64,000 nucleotides of DNA from Micromonospora sp. NBC_01813 (GCF_035917335.1 NZ_CP109067.1:1552501-1616500), one strand, 5' to 3'. Positions 33,344 through 42,096 are shown, numbered from the stretch's first letter. Numbers and translations: made by a program. Notes: generated by a model not told the origin, from the letters alone.

Positions 33344-34264
33344 TCACCAGAACAGGTGCACGTTGTCCTTGCCGAGGACCAACATCGCCGTCTCGATGAC
33401 CTCCGGCGGCAACTGGTAATTGTCCAGGTACGCCTCGGCCGGCACCCCTTGATCGGCGGCACGCCGCTGAAGGAGGATCAACTTGTCCCGGAACTTCTCG
33501 ATGTCGCCGGCCTTGGCCGCGCCGCCGACCGCGATGAACTCGCCGTTCGGGCCGATGACGTCGACATCGGTGCCGATCTCGTTCGGCTTGTCGTACTTGA
33601 AGAGCGGCAACCCCACCGAGCCCGGTTCACCGAGCACGGTGCCGCCGATCATCTCCGCCACCTCCCGCTCCCGGGCAGCGCCCACCTCGCTCCTTCGGTT
33701 CGGGTACTCGGGAGACGCCCATTCCGGCAGCACCCCGGTCAGGCCGCCGAGTGGGGCGCGGTCGATCACCGGCAGCGAGGGCTGTGGTGCCCCGCCGCCG
33801 CCCCGGGCCGCGACCTGTGCGGCGATGCGGTCGAGCAACTGGTTGATGATGGCGGCCATGTCCTCGACGAACCGCCGGGCCGTGTCCGACTGCCCGGTCA
33901 GCGTGATCACGAAGTACGGCCACTCGTTGAGGTCGATGCTGCGTTCGATCTGATCCTTGGCCCAGTAGACGGCGTACGCGTACATCGCGGCGAACTCGCC
34001 GACGAAGGTCATGTCCGCGCCGGCTGTGCGGGAGTCCGCCCGGACCTGATCGATCGTCCGCTTGTAGTACCTGCCGACGTCGTCGACCCAGGCCTGGGCG
34101 AGCCCATCGTCCGTCGGTGCGCCGGCTGCCTGGAAGGCCGCGCCCGCGTTCTTCCACGCATTCGCCGCCTCCTCGACCATGTTCTCGTTGCTGACCGGCC
34201 ATCCTGTGTACGGCTCGACCTCGCTCCACAGGCCGCTCCAGTTGAGCGGCTGGGGTGCTGGCAT
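33344..34264 (-). CDS. Polymorphic-toxin-like protein with CpnT-type N-terminal WXG domain
   Basis: The 306-residue protein starts PLNWSGLWSEVEPYTGWPVS and runs through about 130 helical residues resembling the WXG100-like N-domain of CpnT-type ESX substrates. A short glycine-rich linker follows near 155-160. A C-terminal domain (about 205-306) contains GTDVDVIGPNGEFIAVGGA, then a helical LLQRRAADQGVPAEAYL and a terminal VLGKDNVHLFW. The C-domain layout suggests a small toxin or nuclease-like fold, but I cannot name its activity. It is the last gene of a three-gene operon, and no immunity gene follows it on the same strand. Confidence 0.72.
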   Translation of the reverse strand: MPAPQPLNWSGLWSEVEPYTGWPVSNENMVEEAANAWKNAGAAFQAAGAPTDDGLAQAWVDDVGRYYKRTIDQVRADSRTAGADMTFVGEFAAMYAYAVYWAKDQIERSIDLNEWPYFVITLTGQSDTARRFVEDMAAIINQLLDRIAAQVAARGGGGAPQPSLPVIDRAPLGGLTGVLPEWASPEYPNRRSEVGAAREREVAEMIGGTVLGEPGSVGLPLFKYDKPNEIGTDVDVIGPNGEFIAVGGAAKAGDIEKFRDKLILLQRRAADQGVPAEAYLDNYQLPPEVIETAMLVLGKDNVHLFW

Positions 34265-34279
34265 GGGTCTTCCTCCCGA

Positions 34280-34624
34280 TCACCTGGGACCTGGCACGAC
34301 CCCGGCGGCCGCGTCGATCGCCGCCGCAGCGGCAGCGTCGGCCTCGACGGCCAGCTGTGCGCTGTCGCGGCCCGCCTCCGCACGCTCGGTGAACCGGCGG
34401 GGGATGGTCCGGCCGGCGGCGAGAAGTGCCGGCTCACGATGCGAGTAGCCGCTGTAGAACGCGCTGGCGAGCCGGTCGTTGCCGCCCGGCCCGACCGCCT
34501 CCCGGATTGCGTCGATCGCCAGACGGTTGGCCTCCCACGCCTCGGCCGTGTCCTGCCCGGACTGGGCGACGTTGTTCGCGCCGGTGTACACGTCGGCCGG
34601 AACGATGTCCCAGCCCGGCATCAT
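34280..34624 (-). CDS. Small helical WXG100-like protein
   Basis: The 114-residue all-helical protein (WDIVPADVYTGANNVAQSGQ, then TAEAWEANRLAIDAIREAVG and a long alanine-rich C-terminal helix) has the size and helix-hairpin shape of ESX/type VII WXG100 proteins. It carries WEA rather than a strict WXG. Its ATG overlaps the YbaB-like stop by four bases, and the toxin-like gene follows after 15 bases. It probably pairs with the toxin for secretion or stability. The identification rests on context as much as on sequence. Confidence 0.65.
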   Translation of the reverse strand: MMPGWDIVPADVYTGANNVAQSGQDTAEAWEANRLAIDAIREAVGPGGNDRLASAFYSGYSHREPALLAAGRTIPRRFTERAEAGRDSAQLAVEADAAAAAAIDAAAGVVPGPR

Positions 34625-35235
34625 CGGTTCACCTTCGCCACGGCATCGTGTGCGGTCGCGACGATGGCGGCGGCCAGCCACCGCGAATCGCTGCGCCGGA
34701 AGACCCGGTCGTGCAGCGTCAAACCGATCAGCTCGCCGCGCCCGCCACCCGTGGCGGTCACCTGTCCGTCGGGTGACACCGAGGTGGCAGCGGCGGCGGC
34801 AAGCCGGTCGCGCGCCTCGATCAGCATCCGTTTGTACGCCGCGTAGTCAGGACGATCGCAGACGGGCATCCCGTTCATCTGGGGGAGTTCGGGCCGCCGG
34901 GCGAGGCAGCGGTCGAGCTCGGCCAGCGCCGGGTCGAAGATGACGTCGACAGGTTCGCCGCGACGCCGGCCGACGAGTGGTCGGACCAGCTCACCGGCTT
35001 CGGCTGCAGCGCGGTTCCCGGCTTCTTCGGCGGTGCGTACCACCTCATCGGCGAGAGCGGCACCGTCCGGCCGGCGCAGAACCCTGGGGTCGAGCCATAC
35101 GTCACGGAACTCGCCGCGCCCTCCGACGACGACCCGCACCAGCCCATCCGCCGACGTGGCGGTGACCAGCATCCGCTCCAGCTCCCGGCGGATGTTCAGC
35201 ATCTGCTCCCGCCGGGTGGTGTCCGTCGTTCTCAT
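34621..35235 (-). CDS. Protein with two YbaB/EbfC-like domains
   Basis: The 204-residue protein holds two copies of the YbaB/EbfC fold. The first spans about residues 9-80 (RRELERMLVTATSADGLVRV, then GGRGEFRDVWLDPRVL and a DEVVRTAEEAGNRAAAE helix). The second spans about 135-204 (AAATSVSPDGQVTATGGGRG, then LHDRVFRR). Single-domain YbaB proteins dimerise and bind DNA. The fused pair could act as an intramolecular dimer. Small YbaB-like proteins often precede WXG100 and toxin genes in actinobacteria, as here, and their role in those operons is unknown. Confidence 0.78.
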   Translation of the reverse strand: MRTTDTTRREQMLNIRRELERMLVTATSADGLVRVVVGGRGEFRDVWLDPRVLRRPDGAALADEVVRTAEEAGNRAAAEAGELVRPLVGRRRGEPVDVIFDPALAELDRCLARRPELPQMNGMPVCDRPDYAAYKRMLIEARDRLAAAAATSVSPDGQVTATGGGRGELIGLTLHDRVFRRSDSRWLAAAIVATAHDAVAKVNR

Positions 35236-35301
35236 GGCCCGAGGGTGTCACTCACGCCGGGCCGTTACCGCAAGGTGTCCCGAAGCTGCCAGCATCGGCG
35301 G

Positions 35302-36282
35302 GTGCCCACCGACTCGTCCCCACCCGTGCCACAGCAATGGTCACCACCGGTCCGGTACCGGTCCGACGAGGAGGACAGCGGCCGGTGGATCGGCTTCCCG
35401 CACCGGGCCGGCGACATCGTCATCAGCACCCGCTCCAAGAGCGGCACCACCTGGACTCAGATGATCTGCGCGCTGCTGATCTTCCAGGAGCCGCAGTTGC
35501 CGGCGCCCCTCGCGGACCTCTCCCCCTGGCTGGACTGGCTGCTCATCCCGCAAGATCAGGTGTACGGCCGGCTCGCCGACCAGCCGCACCGCCGGTTCAT
35601 CAAGACGCACACCCCACTCGACGGACTACCGCTGCACGCCGACGTCACGTACCTCGTGGTCGCCCGGCACCCGCTCGACATGGCGGTGTCGCTCTACCAC
35701 CAGGGCGCCAACCTCAACCGGCACCGGATCCGCGAACTCACCGGCGGCACCGGGTCCGACGATCGACCACAGCCGAAGCCCGAACCCAGACCGCGACCGA
35801 GGCCGGACCTCGCGCACTGGCTGCGACAGTGGATCGCCAGTGACGCCGCGCCGGCCGATGCCCTCGACTCACTGCCCGGCGTCGTGCACCACCTCGCCGA
35901 CGCCTGGACCCGCCGGGCGACGCAGCCCAACGTCGTACTGCTGCACTATCAGGACCTGCTCGACGACCTGGCCGGGCAGATGCGTGGGCTCGCCGAGCGG
36001 CTGCGGATCGCCGTACCCGATGATCGCTGGCCCGGTCTGGTCGAAGCCGCGACGTTCGCGACCATGCGGGTAGGCGCCGAACGGCTCGCCCCGGACCCGG
36101 CCGGTGTCATGGTCGACCGCCGGGCGTTCTTCCGGTCCGGACGTTCCGGCGGTGGGCGGTCGCTGCTCACCGACGACGAGTACGCCCGTTACCTGCACCG
36201 GGTCGCCGAGCTGGCCGCCCGCCAGCTGCCCGACCCCGCCGACGTCGACGACCTGCTCACCTGGCTACATCGGGCTGTCTGA
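35302..36282 (+). CDS. PAPS-dependent sulfotransferase
   Basis: The 326-residue product has the 5'-phosphosulfate loop TRSKSGTTWTQMI, the FIKTHTPLDGLP block, the 3'-phosphate site ARHPLDMAVSLY and the C-terminal FRSGRSGGGRS loop of sulfotransferase_1 enzymes. It would transfer sulfate from PAPS to a hydroxyl of a small molecule. The start is GTG 35302. A fragment matching residues near its HYQDLLDD motif occurs again at 43332. A proline-rich insert (KPEPRPRPRPD) interrupts the middle. Acceptor unknown; no PAPS-synthesis gene is nearby. Confidence 0.9.
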   Translation: MPTDSSPPVPQQWSPPVRYRSDEEDSGRWIGFPHRAGDIVISTRSKSGTTWTQMICALLIFQEPQLPAPLADLSPWLDWLLIPQDQVYGRLADQPHRRFIKTHTPLDGLPLHADVTYLVVARHPLDMAVSLYHQGANLNRHRIRELTGGTGSDDRPQPKPEPRPRPRPDLAHWLRQWIASDAAPADALDSLPGVVHHLADAWTRRATQPNVVLLHYQDLLDDLAGQMRGLAERLRIAVPDDRWPGLVEAATFATMRVGAERLAPDPAGVMVDRRAFFRSGRSGGGRSLLTDDEYARYLHRVAELAARQLPDPADVDDLLTWLHRAV

Positions 36283-36681
36283 CAGCGGCCGCCAGGTCGC
36301 CGACCTCGGCCAGGTGGAGAAGCAGTGGCGAACCTCGTCCACCTGGGCTGCGGTCAGGCCGGAATCCGCCTGTCTGGCGAGTTCGATCAGCCGATCGCGG
36401 GAGTACCGGGCGAGCGCGGCGGCAGTGTCGATGTAGTCACGAGGAGCGGCACGGGTGGCCAGCGCCGCCACCTTCGTACCGAGCACGTCGTCGAGGTGCA
36501 GCACCGGCCCGATCTGCATCATCACCGGCAGGCGGTGCCGGTCGAACCGCACCAGCTGCAGCCGTACCACCTGGTCACCGCGGCTGACCTCGCACTCGAC
36601 CAGGTCATGCTCGAAGCCGTGCCGCTGGGCCACGACGAGCGCCAGCCGGGCCACCTCGGCCTGGAACTCCTCCGACGTCAC
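36265..36681 (-). pseudogene. AbiEii-type nucleotidyltransferase homologue lacking its catalytic motif
   Basis: The 138-residue product starts EEFQAEVARLALVVAQRHGF, the opening helix of actinobacterial AbiEii/AbiGii-like nucleotidyltransferases. It then jumps to RLQLVRFDRHRLPVMMQIGP and LHLDDVLGTKVAALATRAAP with RDYIDTAAALARYSRDRLIE, the family's C-terminal half. The GG...DxD nucleotidyltransferase block expected after RHGF, about 60 residues, is missing in frame. It overlaps its upstream partner by GTGA. As read it cannot be catalytic, although the frame is still open and it may be expressed. I label it a pseudogene on that basis. Confidence 0.65.
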
Positions 36682-37040
36682 GCGGCGGCGGGCTGGTGGG
36701 CGGTACGCAGCTGCGGGTGCCGATCCTCCCACGCCTGCCGGACTCCGCGCGGAACCCACAGGTCGGGCCAGAGTCGGACCAGGGTCGGGCCGTGCAGCCA
36801 GGTGCTCAGCTCAGCGGCGGTGACAGCTTCGACCAGGACGGTTTCGTACACCCACCGCAACAGGGCGCCTTTGTCGATGTTCACCCGTCGGTTCGGCTGC
36901 CAGTGCAGACGGTGCGGCAGCTCGACGACCCCGTGGGTGGGGCCGCTCAGCTCGGCGAGATCGGCCGCGACCACCGCGCGACGACCAGGCCGCGCCGGGT
37001 ACGCAGCCTGGCTCCAGCCCTCGGTCTCGCCGCGGTTCAT
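36678..37040 (-). CDS. Putative partner (antitoxin-like) of the AbiEii-type gene
   Basis: The 120-residue protein starts at an ATG behind GAGGGA. It contains VVELPHRLHWQPNRRVNIDK near residue 40 and a helical LLRWVYETVLVEAVTAAELS, ending WVPRGVRQAWEDRHPQL. It precedes and overlaps the nucleotidyltransferase homologue, the usual position of the partner in these two-gene modules. I do not recognise a DNA-binding motif. If the downstream enzyme is dead, this gene is an orphan of the pair. Confidence 0.65.
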   Translation of the reverse strand: MNRGETEGWSQAAYPARPGRRAVVAADLAELSGPTHGVVELPHRLHWQPNRRVNIDKGALLRWVYETVLVEAVTAAELSTWLHGPTLVRLWPDLWVPRGVRQAWEDRHPQLRTAHQPAAA

Positions 37041-37477
37041 TCCCTCATCGTAGCCGTGATTGCCGCTGGGCGAACGCACCCTGAACGTGCCGCGCATACA
37101 GCCGCCGTCAGTCGTGGTCGGGCAGCCGGTGAGGTGGTGGTCGGCGGGCGCACCGACCCCTGGCCCGGCGGATCGGACGACCGCCTACAGCAATCCACCG
37201 CGATCAGCACCAATGCCCTATTTGAACTGCAATGGTGTCCAGTGGAGTGGTGGGAGTCGACGGTCGCAAGGCATTGACATCGATTGCACATCGCGGCAGG
37301 CTTTGCGAAACTCCCTGGGGCAGGTGGTGACCCGGTTGTTTCGAGGTGGTCCCGCGTAGCGTCGATCGATGTGACCCATCGGCGACAGTGGTAATTGCGT
37401 CATGTGTCCATTGAGTGATGGTAGGGAATGCGTAGAGCCTCGTACCGGTCGCCTACTTTCGATTGATCGGAGATCTG
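37041..37477. other. Gene-free 437-base region before the glycosyltransferase operon
   Basis: No reading frame here has a believable start and codon pattern. The second half is visibly less GC-rich than the rest of the window (for example CCTATTTGAACTGCAATGG near 37210). It should contain the promoter of the glycosyltransferase/Rieske operon, but I cannot fix -35 and -10 boxes with confidence. It may be a recombination junction between the AbiEii remnant and the operon. Confidence 0.6.
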
Positions 37478-38644
37478 ATGCGCGTCGCCCTCCTCACCAC
37501 GACTCAGCATGGTCACCTGAACCCGTACGTTCCGGTGGTCAATGCGCTCCAGGCTGCGGGAGGTGAGGTTGCGCTGCTGCTGTTGTCGGCCGACGGTGGC
37601 GTGCTCGACGAGCTGCGTCGCCAGGCCCTGGGCAAGGCGGAGGTCCACGCCGTCGGGCAGGTCGAGATGGCGCCGTGGAGCGACGATCCGACGAGGATCG
37701 GCCCGATGCTCGAGTCGTCGCCGGTGGCCGGGCAGACAGCCGACGTGCTGCGTGCGACGGTGCCGGACTTCGTGCTCGTCGATTCGCTGCCGGTCACGGC
37801 GGCGGCCATGGTCGGCGCACAAACATCCGGCGTGCCGTACGGGATGATCTGGGCCAATCTGGGTGGAGTATGTCCGGCCGGACATCGGCGAGGTCGCTGG
37901 CTGTACGACGAACAGGTTGGCAACTATCTGACCAAGAACGGCGTGTTGTGGTCGATGCGTACCCATTCTGCGCGTTCGCCGATTCTCAATGTGATGCCGA
38001 CGATTCCCGCGCTCGTCGGGGACGACGCGGTCACCGACGACGGTGTGCAGCTGGTCGGGTTGCCAGGTGCGGCGGGGACCCGTGGCGACGAGGTCACCTT
38101 CCCGGGTCTGGACCAGATCGACCCCAACCGCCCGCTGGTGTACGTCTCCTTCGGCACGATCTTCTACCGGCGGCCGGACCTGCTGCGCACGGTGATCACC
38201 GGAGCGGCGGCGACCGGCGCACAGGTGATCGCGTCGGTCGGGGATCTCGCCGAGGAGCTGGCACTGCCCGACGATGTGCTCACCGCCCCGTATCTGCCGC
38301 AACGTGAGGTGCTCGAACGCGCCGACGTGTTCATCACCCACGGCGGGTACAACTCCGTGGCGGAGTCGATCCGGGCGCAGACACCGATGCTGGTGATCCC
38401 GCTGGCCGTGGACCAGCCCATCCAGGCGTACTTCGTGGACAGCGCAGGCTTCGGCACGGCGCTGGAGCCGGCGGGCGTCACCGAGCAGGCGGTCACTGAC
38501 GCGGTCACCGATCTGCTCGACCCCGTTCGGGACTACCGGGCCCGGCTCCGCGCGGCGCAGCCGCAGTGCGGCGACTCCGCCGCGCGCACGGCCGAGCTGG
38601 TCATTGGCACTATCGAGACGCTACAGCGGGAGGGGGAACAGTGA
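37478..38644 (+). CDS. GT1/MGT-family glycosyltransferase of the Rieske cluster
   Basis: The 388-residue enzyme begins MRVALLTTTQHGHLNPYVPV and has the GT1 C-terminal donor site (TAPYLPQREVLERADVFITH, GGYNSVAESI, then VIPLAVDQPIQAYFV). It resembles natural-product and lipid glycosyltransferases using nucleotide sugars. ATG 37478 has GGAG upstream. Its stop overlaps the Rieske alpha gene by GTGA, so glycosylation and oxidation are translationally coupled. It is only distantly like the other GT1 enzyme at 29603. Sugar and acceptor are unknown. Confidence 0.87.
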   Translation: MRVALLTTTQHGHLNPYVPVVNALQAAGGEVALLLLSADGGVLDELRRQALGKAEVHAVGQVEMAPWSDDPTRIGPMLESSPVAGQTADVLRATVPDFVLVDSLPVTAAAMVGAQTSGVPYGMIWANLGGVCPAGHRRGRWLYDEQVGNYLTKNGVLWSMRTHSARSPILNVMPTIPALVGDDAVTDDGVQLVGLPGAAGTRGDEVTFPGLDQIDPNRPLVYVSFGTIFYRRPDLLRTVITGAAATGAQVIASVGDLAEELALPDDVLTAPYLPQREVLERADVFITHGGYNSVAESIRAQTPMLVIPLAVDQPIQAYFVDSAGFGTALEPAGVTEQAVTDAVTDLLDPVRDYRARLRAAQPQCGDSAARTAELVIGTIETLQREGEQ

Positions 38645-39960
38645 CGATCGATCTGCAGCGGCCGGTGGTCGACCCGATCGTGGTCGACGATCTCGAACGG
38701 CTCTCGTTCCGGGTAGACCGTCGCGCCTACACCGACGACGACCTGGCCGCGCAGGAGACGACCAGGATCTTCGATCGCTGCTGGTTGTACGTCGGGCACG
38801 AGTCGGAGGTGCCCGGGCCGGGCTCCTACGTGGCACGCGACGTCGGCGGGCGCCCGGTGGTGATGGCACGCGGGTCCGACGGGGTGGTCCGGGTGTTCGC
38901 GAACAGTTGCACCCACCGCGGGGCGCTGATCTGCTCGCAGCCGGCCGGGCAGGCCAGGTCGTTCCGGTGTCCGTACCACGACTGGACGTTCTCCACCCAG
39001 GGCGACCTGGTCGGGGTCCCGATCCCGGACGGGTACGGGCCAGGTTTCCGTAAGGCGGATTTCGGCCTGGCGCGGCACCGCAGTGACGGCTACCGGGGTT
39101 TCGTGTTCGTCACCTTCGATCCGCAGCAGCCGCGCACCTTGACCGAGTACCTGGCGGGTGCGACGGAGTACCTCGACCTGATCGACGACCAGTCCGAGGT
39201 GGGGATGGAGGTGATCCAGGGTGCGCAACTGCACGGGGCCCGGGCCAACTGGAAGCTGATGATGGAGAACAGCGTCGACATCTACCACTTCCGGGCCCTG
39301 CACAAGCGGTACGTCAGCTACATGGAGTCGCTGGGGTCGGTGCCACCGCGACGACGGGGCGGCTTCGGCCGGGCCCTCGGGCTGGGGCACGGCGCCAACG
39401 AGCTGCCACCGGCGGCGGCCCGCCCGCTGGCGTACTGGACGCCGATGTTCGGTGCCGAGGTCCGGCCGCGGATCGAGGCGACGGCCGCTCGGTTCGTCGA
39501 CCGGTTCGGCGCGCAACGCGCCGAACGGATCACCGGCACCAACCGCGCGGTGCTGATCTTCCCCAACTTGATGATCATCGACGCGATCGCGATCACGATC
39601 CGCAAGATCGACCCGGTCGGTGCCGGCCAGATGGCCATCACCTCGGTCGCACTTGCTCCCAAGGACGAGCATCCGGACATCCGGGAACTCCGCAAGAGCC
39701 ACTACCTGACGTTCCTCGGCCCCGCCGGCTTCGCCACCCCCGACGACATCGAGATCATCGAGTCGTGCCAGCGTGGCTATCTCAACCGCACGGTCCGCTA
39801 CTCGGATCTGTCACGCGGTATGAGCAAGGCGGTTCCGGAGACGACCGACGAGCTTCCCGCCCGCGAGTTCTGGCGACAGTGGGACCGGCTGATGCACGGC
39901 GACGACGGTCACCTCGAGGTCGCGCACCGGGGCGAGACGCAGGGGGCACAACCTCGATGA
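38641..39960 (+). CDS. Rieske aromatic-ring-hydroxylating oxygenase, alpha subunit
   Basis: The 439-residue protein has the Rieske [2Fe-2S] ligands Cys90-x-His92 and Cys110-x2-His113 (CTHRG, then CPYHDW). The mononuclear iron site is Asp213-x2-His216-x4-His221 (DIYHFRALH). This is the full set for a ring-hydroxylating dioxygenase alpha subunit. The GTG start overlaps the glycosyltransferase stop, and the stop overlaps the beta subunit start. It should add dioxygen to an aromatic or hydrophobic ring. No dedicated ferredoxin or ferredoxin reductase is in the operon, so electrons must come from elsewhere. Confidence 0.93.
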   Translation: MTIDLQRPVVDPIVVDDLERLSFRVDRRAYTDDDLAAQETTRIFDRCWLYVGHESEVPGPGSYVARDVGGRPVVMARGSDGVVRVFANSCTHRGALICSQPAGQARSFRCPYHDWTFSTQGDLVGVPIPDGYGPGFRKADFGLARHRSDGYRGFVFVTFDPQQPRTLTEYLAGATEYLDLIDDQSEVGMEVIQGAQLHGARANWKLMMENSVDIYHFRALHKRYVSYMESLGSVPPRRRGGFGRALGLGHGANELPPAAARPLAYWTPMFGAEVRPRIEATAARFVDRFGAQRAERITGTNRAVLIFPNLMIIDAIAITIRKIDPVGAGQMAITSVALAPKDEHPDIRELRKSHYLTFLGPAGFATPDDIEIIESCQRGYLNRTVRYSDLSRGMSKAVPETTDELPAREFWRQWDRLMHGDDGHLEVAHRGETQGAQPR

Positions 39961-40469
39961 CCATCGAGCTGGCGGTCGACGAGGCGGCCCGGGTGCGGTT
40001 GTGGCACCGGGTGAGCCAGTTCCTTTTCCGTGAGGCGCGGCTGCTCGACGAGTGGCGGCTGCGCGAGTGGTACGACGAGATGCTGACCGACGACATCCGC
40101 TACTCGGTGCCGGCCACCGACGTGCGCGGCGAGACCGCCGACGCGCTCGGGCTCATCGACGACGACGCCGCCCGGCTGCGCCAGCGGATCGAACAACTCC
40201 TCAACGGTGAGGTGTGGTGCGAAAATCCTCGGTCGCGGACGAACCGGATGATCAGCAACGTGGAGATCCTGACCGATCGGGGCACGCACCTCGACGTGGC
40301 GGCGAACGTCGTCGTGCACCGGTTCGGGCACGGGCGCTCTGACGCCTACGTCGGGAAGTGCCGGTTCGAGCTCGTTGTCGAGGGCGAGTCGTTCCGGGTC
40401 CGCAGACGGCTCGTCGTGCTCGACCACGAGACGTTGTACGAGCACGGAAAGCTCAGCATCATCCTGTGA
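39957..40469 (+). CDS. Ring-hydroxylating oxygenase, beta subunit
   Basis: The 170-residue protein is of the SnoaL/cystatin-like beta-subunit type: VSQFLFREARLLDEWRLREW at the start, YSVPATD, then RTNRMISNVEIL and RRRLVVLDHETLYEHGKLS at the end. It would form the structural alpha3beta3 hexamer with the upstream alpha subunit. Its ATG overlaps the alpha stop as ATGA. Presence of a beta subunit points to a true aromatic dioxygenase rather than a single-component monooxygenase. Confidence 0.9.
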   Translation: MTIELAVDEAARVRLWHRVSQFLFREARLLDEWRLREWYDEMLTDDIRYSVPATDVRGETADALGLIDDDAARLRQRIEQLLNGEVWCENPRSRTNRMISNVEILTDRGTHLDVAANVVVHRFGHGRSDAYVGKCRFELVVEGESFRVRRRLVVLDHETLYEHGKLSIIL

Positions 40470-40476
40470 CCGGACA

Positions 40477-41685
40477 GTGACGGCAGTCGACACCGGCGGC
40501 ACCCCACCCGTTGCCACCGCCCAGCCGGGTCTGCCCCGCGAGGTCTACGTCCTCAGTGTCGTCGGTGGTTGCGTCATGCTGGGCCTGGGACTGGTGCTGC
40601 CGGTGCTCCCGGTGTACGCGGCGACGTTCGGGGCCGGGCCCGCCCAGATCGGCGCGCTCGTCGCCCTGTTCGCGTTGATGCGGCTGGCCACCAGCCCGTT
40701 CTGCGGCCGGCTCGGAGTCCGCTTCGGCGAACGGCGGGTCCTGGTCGCCGGCCTGCTGCTGTGCGCTGTCTCCTCGGCCCTGACGGCGTTCGCCGGTTCC
40801 TACGGGCAGTTGCTCGTGTTCCGCGGCCTCGGCGGCGTCGGCTCGGTGCTGTTCTCGGTGTCCGCCCTGGCGACACTGCTGGCGATCGCTCCGGCCGACC
40901 AGCGGGGCCGGGCCAGCGCCGTGTTCGAAGCAGGCTTCCTGCTGGGCGGGATCTGCGGACCGGCACTGGGTGGACTTCTCGCTGTTATCGCCCTGTCCGC
41001 GCCGTTTCTGGCGTACGCCGTGCTGTTGCTGGCCGCCGCGGTGTTGACGCTGTCGGTGCTGCGCACCCGCCGGACCGCCGGCGCGGAGCCCGGCCGTGAT
41101 GTGGTCCCGCTGCCGGCCCTGTTGCGCGACCGCCGCTACCTGGTGGCGTGCCTCGCGGCGCTGTCGCAGGGATGGGTCCTGTTCGGGCTGCGCAGCGCAC
41201 TGGTCCCCACTGTGGTGGTGGCGTGGCGACATGACGTGACGTGGGTCGGGTGGGCGTTCACGACGTCCGCCGCTGTCCAGGCGCTGCTGATCATGCCGGC
41301 CGGCCGGGTCGTTGATCGGGCCGGCCGGCGGCCAGCCATGATCGCCGGGACAGGGGTGGCCGCGGCGGCGATCACCGCCCTGGTGTTCGTGGACACCTAC
41401 GCCTGGCTCGTCGTCGGGCTCGGTGTGTACGCGGCGGGATCTGCGCTACTCAACGCCGCACCGGCCGCGCTGATCGGTGACGTCGTCGCCGGCCGCTCCG
41501 GCAGTGGCGTCGCCGTCTTCTCGATGTGCACCGACGTCGGGGCTGCCGTCGGACCCGTCGTCGTCGGGCTCATCGCCGAACAGCTGGGTGTTCCGGCCGC
41601 CTTCGGCAGCGGCGCAGCCCTGCTGGTCGTCGCCTTCGTGGCGTCGTGGACGTTGACAACTGTTCGACCGACAGCAAGGAGTTGA
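40477..41685 (+). CDS. MFS exporter of the Rieske cluster
   Basis: The 402-residue protein has twelve hydrophobic helices, the MFS loop 2-3 motif (GRLGVRFGERRVLVAG) and the mid-protein repeat GRVVDRAGRRPAMIAG. The GTG at 40477 follows the beta-subunit stop by seven bases, so it is in the same operon. It resembles drug/metabolite efflux carriers of the 12-helix group. It probably exports the product of the oxygenase and glycosyltransferase, or serves as self-resistance. Import cannot be excluded. Confidence 0.85.
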   Translation: MTAVDTGGTPPVATAQPGLPREVYVLSVVGGCVMLGLGLVLPVLPVYAATFGAGPAQIGALVALFALMRLATSPFCGRLGVRFGERRVLVAGLLLCAVSSALTAFAGSYGQLLVFRGLGGVGSVLFSVSALATLLAIAPADQRGRASAVFEAGFLLGGICGPALGGLLAVIALSAPFLAYAVLLLAAAVLTLSVLRTRRTAGAEPGRDVVPLPALLRDRRYLVACLAALSQGWVLFGLRSALVPTVVVAWRHDVTWVGWAFTTSAAVQALLIMPAGRVVDRAGRRPAMIAGTGVAAAAITALVFVDTYAWLVVGLGVYAAGSALLNAAPAALIGDVVAGRSGSGVAVFSMCTDVGAAVGPVVVGLIAEQLGVPAAFGSGAALLVVAFVASWTLTTVRPTARS

Positions 41686-41688
41686 TCG

Positions 41689-42096
41689 ATGAGTCAGCCA
41701 TCCGCCCGGCATGAGCGGGGCGCGGCCATGTTCCAGCAGGTCTTCGGCCGCGAACCGCGCCCCGGCTCCTATCCGGAGTTCCTGCAGATCACCGTCGACC
41801 ACCTGTTCGGCGAGATCTGGACCCGCCCGCACCTGAGCGTCGAGGAACGCGAACTGGTCGCGTTGACCGCGGTCACGCTGGCGCGCACCGACTGGGAGCT
41901 GCGCGGCCACATCGGTGCCGCCCTGCACCTCGGGATGTCGCGGGAGAAGATCGTCGAAGTCATCATTCAGCTCGCCTACTACGGTGGCTGGCCGGTCGCC
42001 AACAACGGGCTGCGCGTCGCCCAGGAGGTCTTCGCCGAGCTGGACGGCACCGAGCTGGACAGCGTCACCGGGAGGGACCCGGACGATGACCAGTGA
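41689..42096 (+). CDS. Carboxymuconolactone decarboxylase-like (AhpD-fold) protein
   Basis: The 135-residue helical protein has the CMD pattern: HLSVEERELVALTAVTLARTDWELRGHIGAALHLG, then EKIVEVIIQLAYYGGWPVAN. It lacks the CxxC of AhpD-type peroxidases, so it belongs to the decarboxylase/isomerase-like branch. AAGGAG precedes ATG 41689, three bases after the MFS stop. In aromatic pathways such proteins act on ring-fission lactones. Here it could modify an oxidised intermediate. The next gene overlaps its 3' end by 11 bases. Confidence 0.85.
   Translation: MSQPSARHERGAAMFQQVFGREPRPGSYPEFLQITVDHLFGEIWTRPHLSVEERELVALTAVTLARTDWELRGHIGAALHLGMSREKIVEVIIQLAYYGGWPVANNGLRVAQEVFAELDGTELDSVTGRDPDDDQ

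Noticed and set aside
37060-37359. A 99-codon + strand frame in the 437-base gap
   Set aside because: No ribosome site, low-GC half with poor codon periodicity, and no recognisable sequence.
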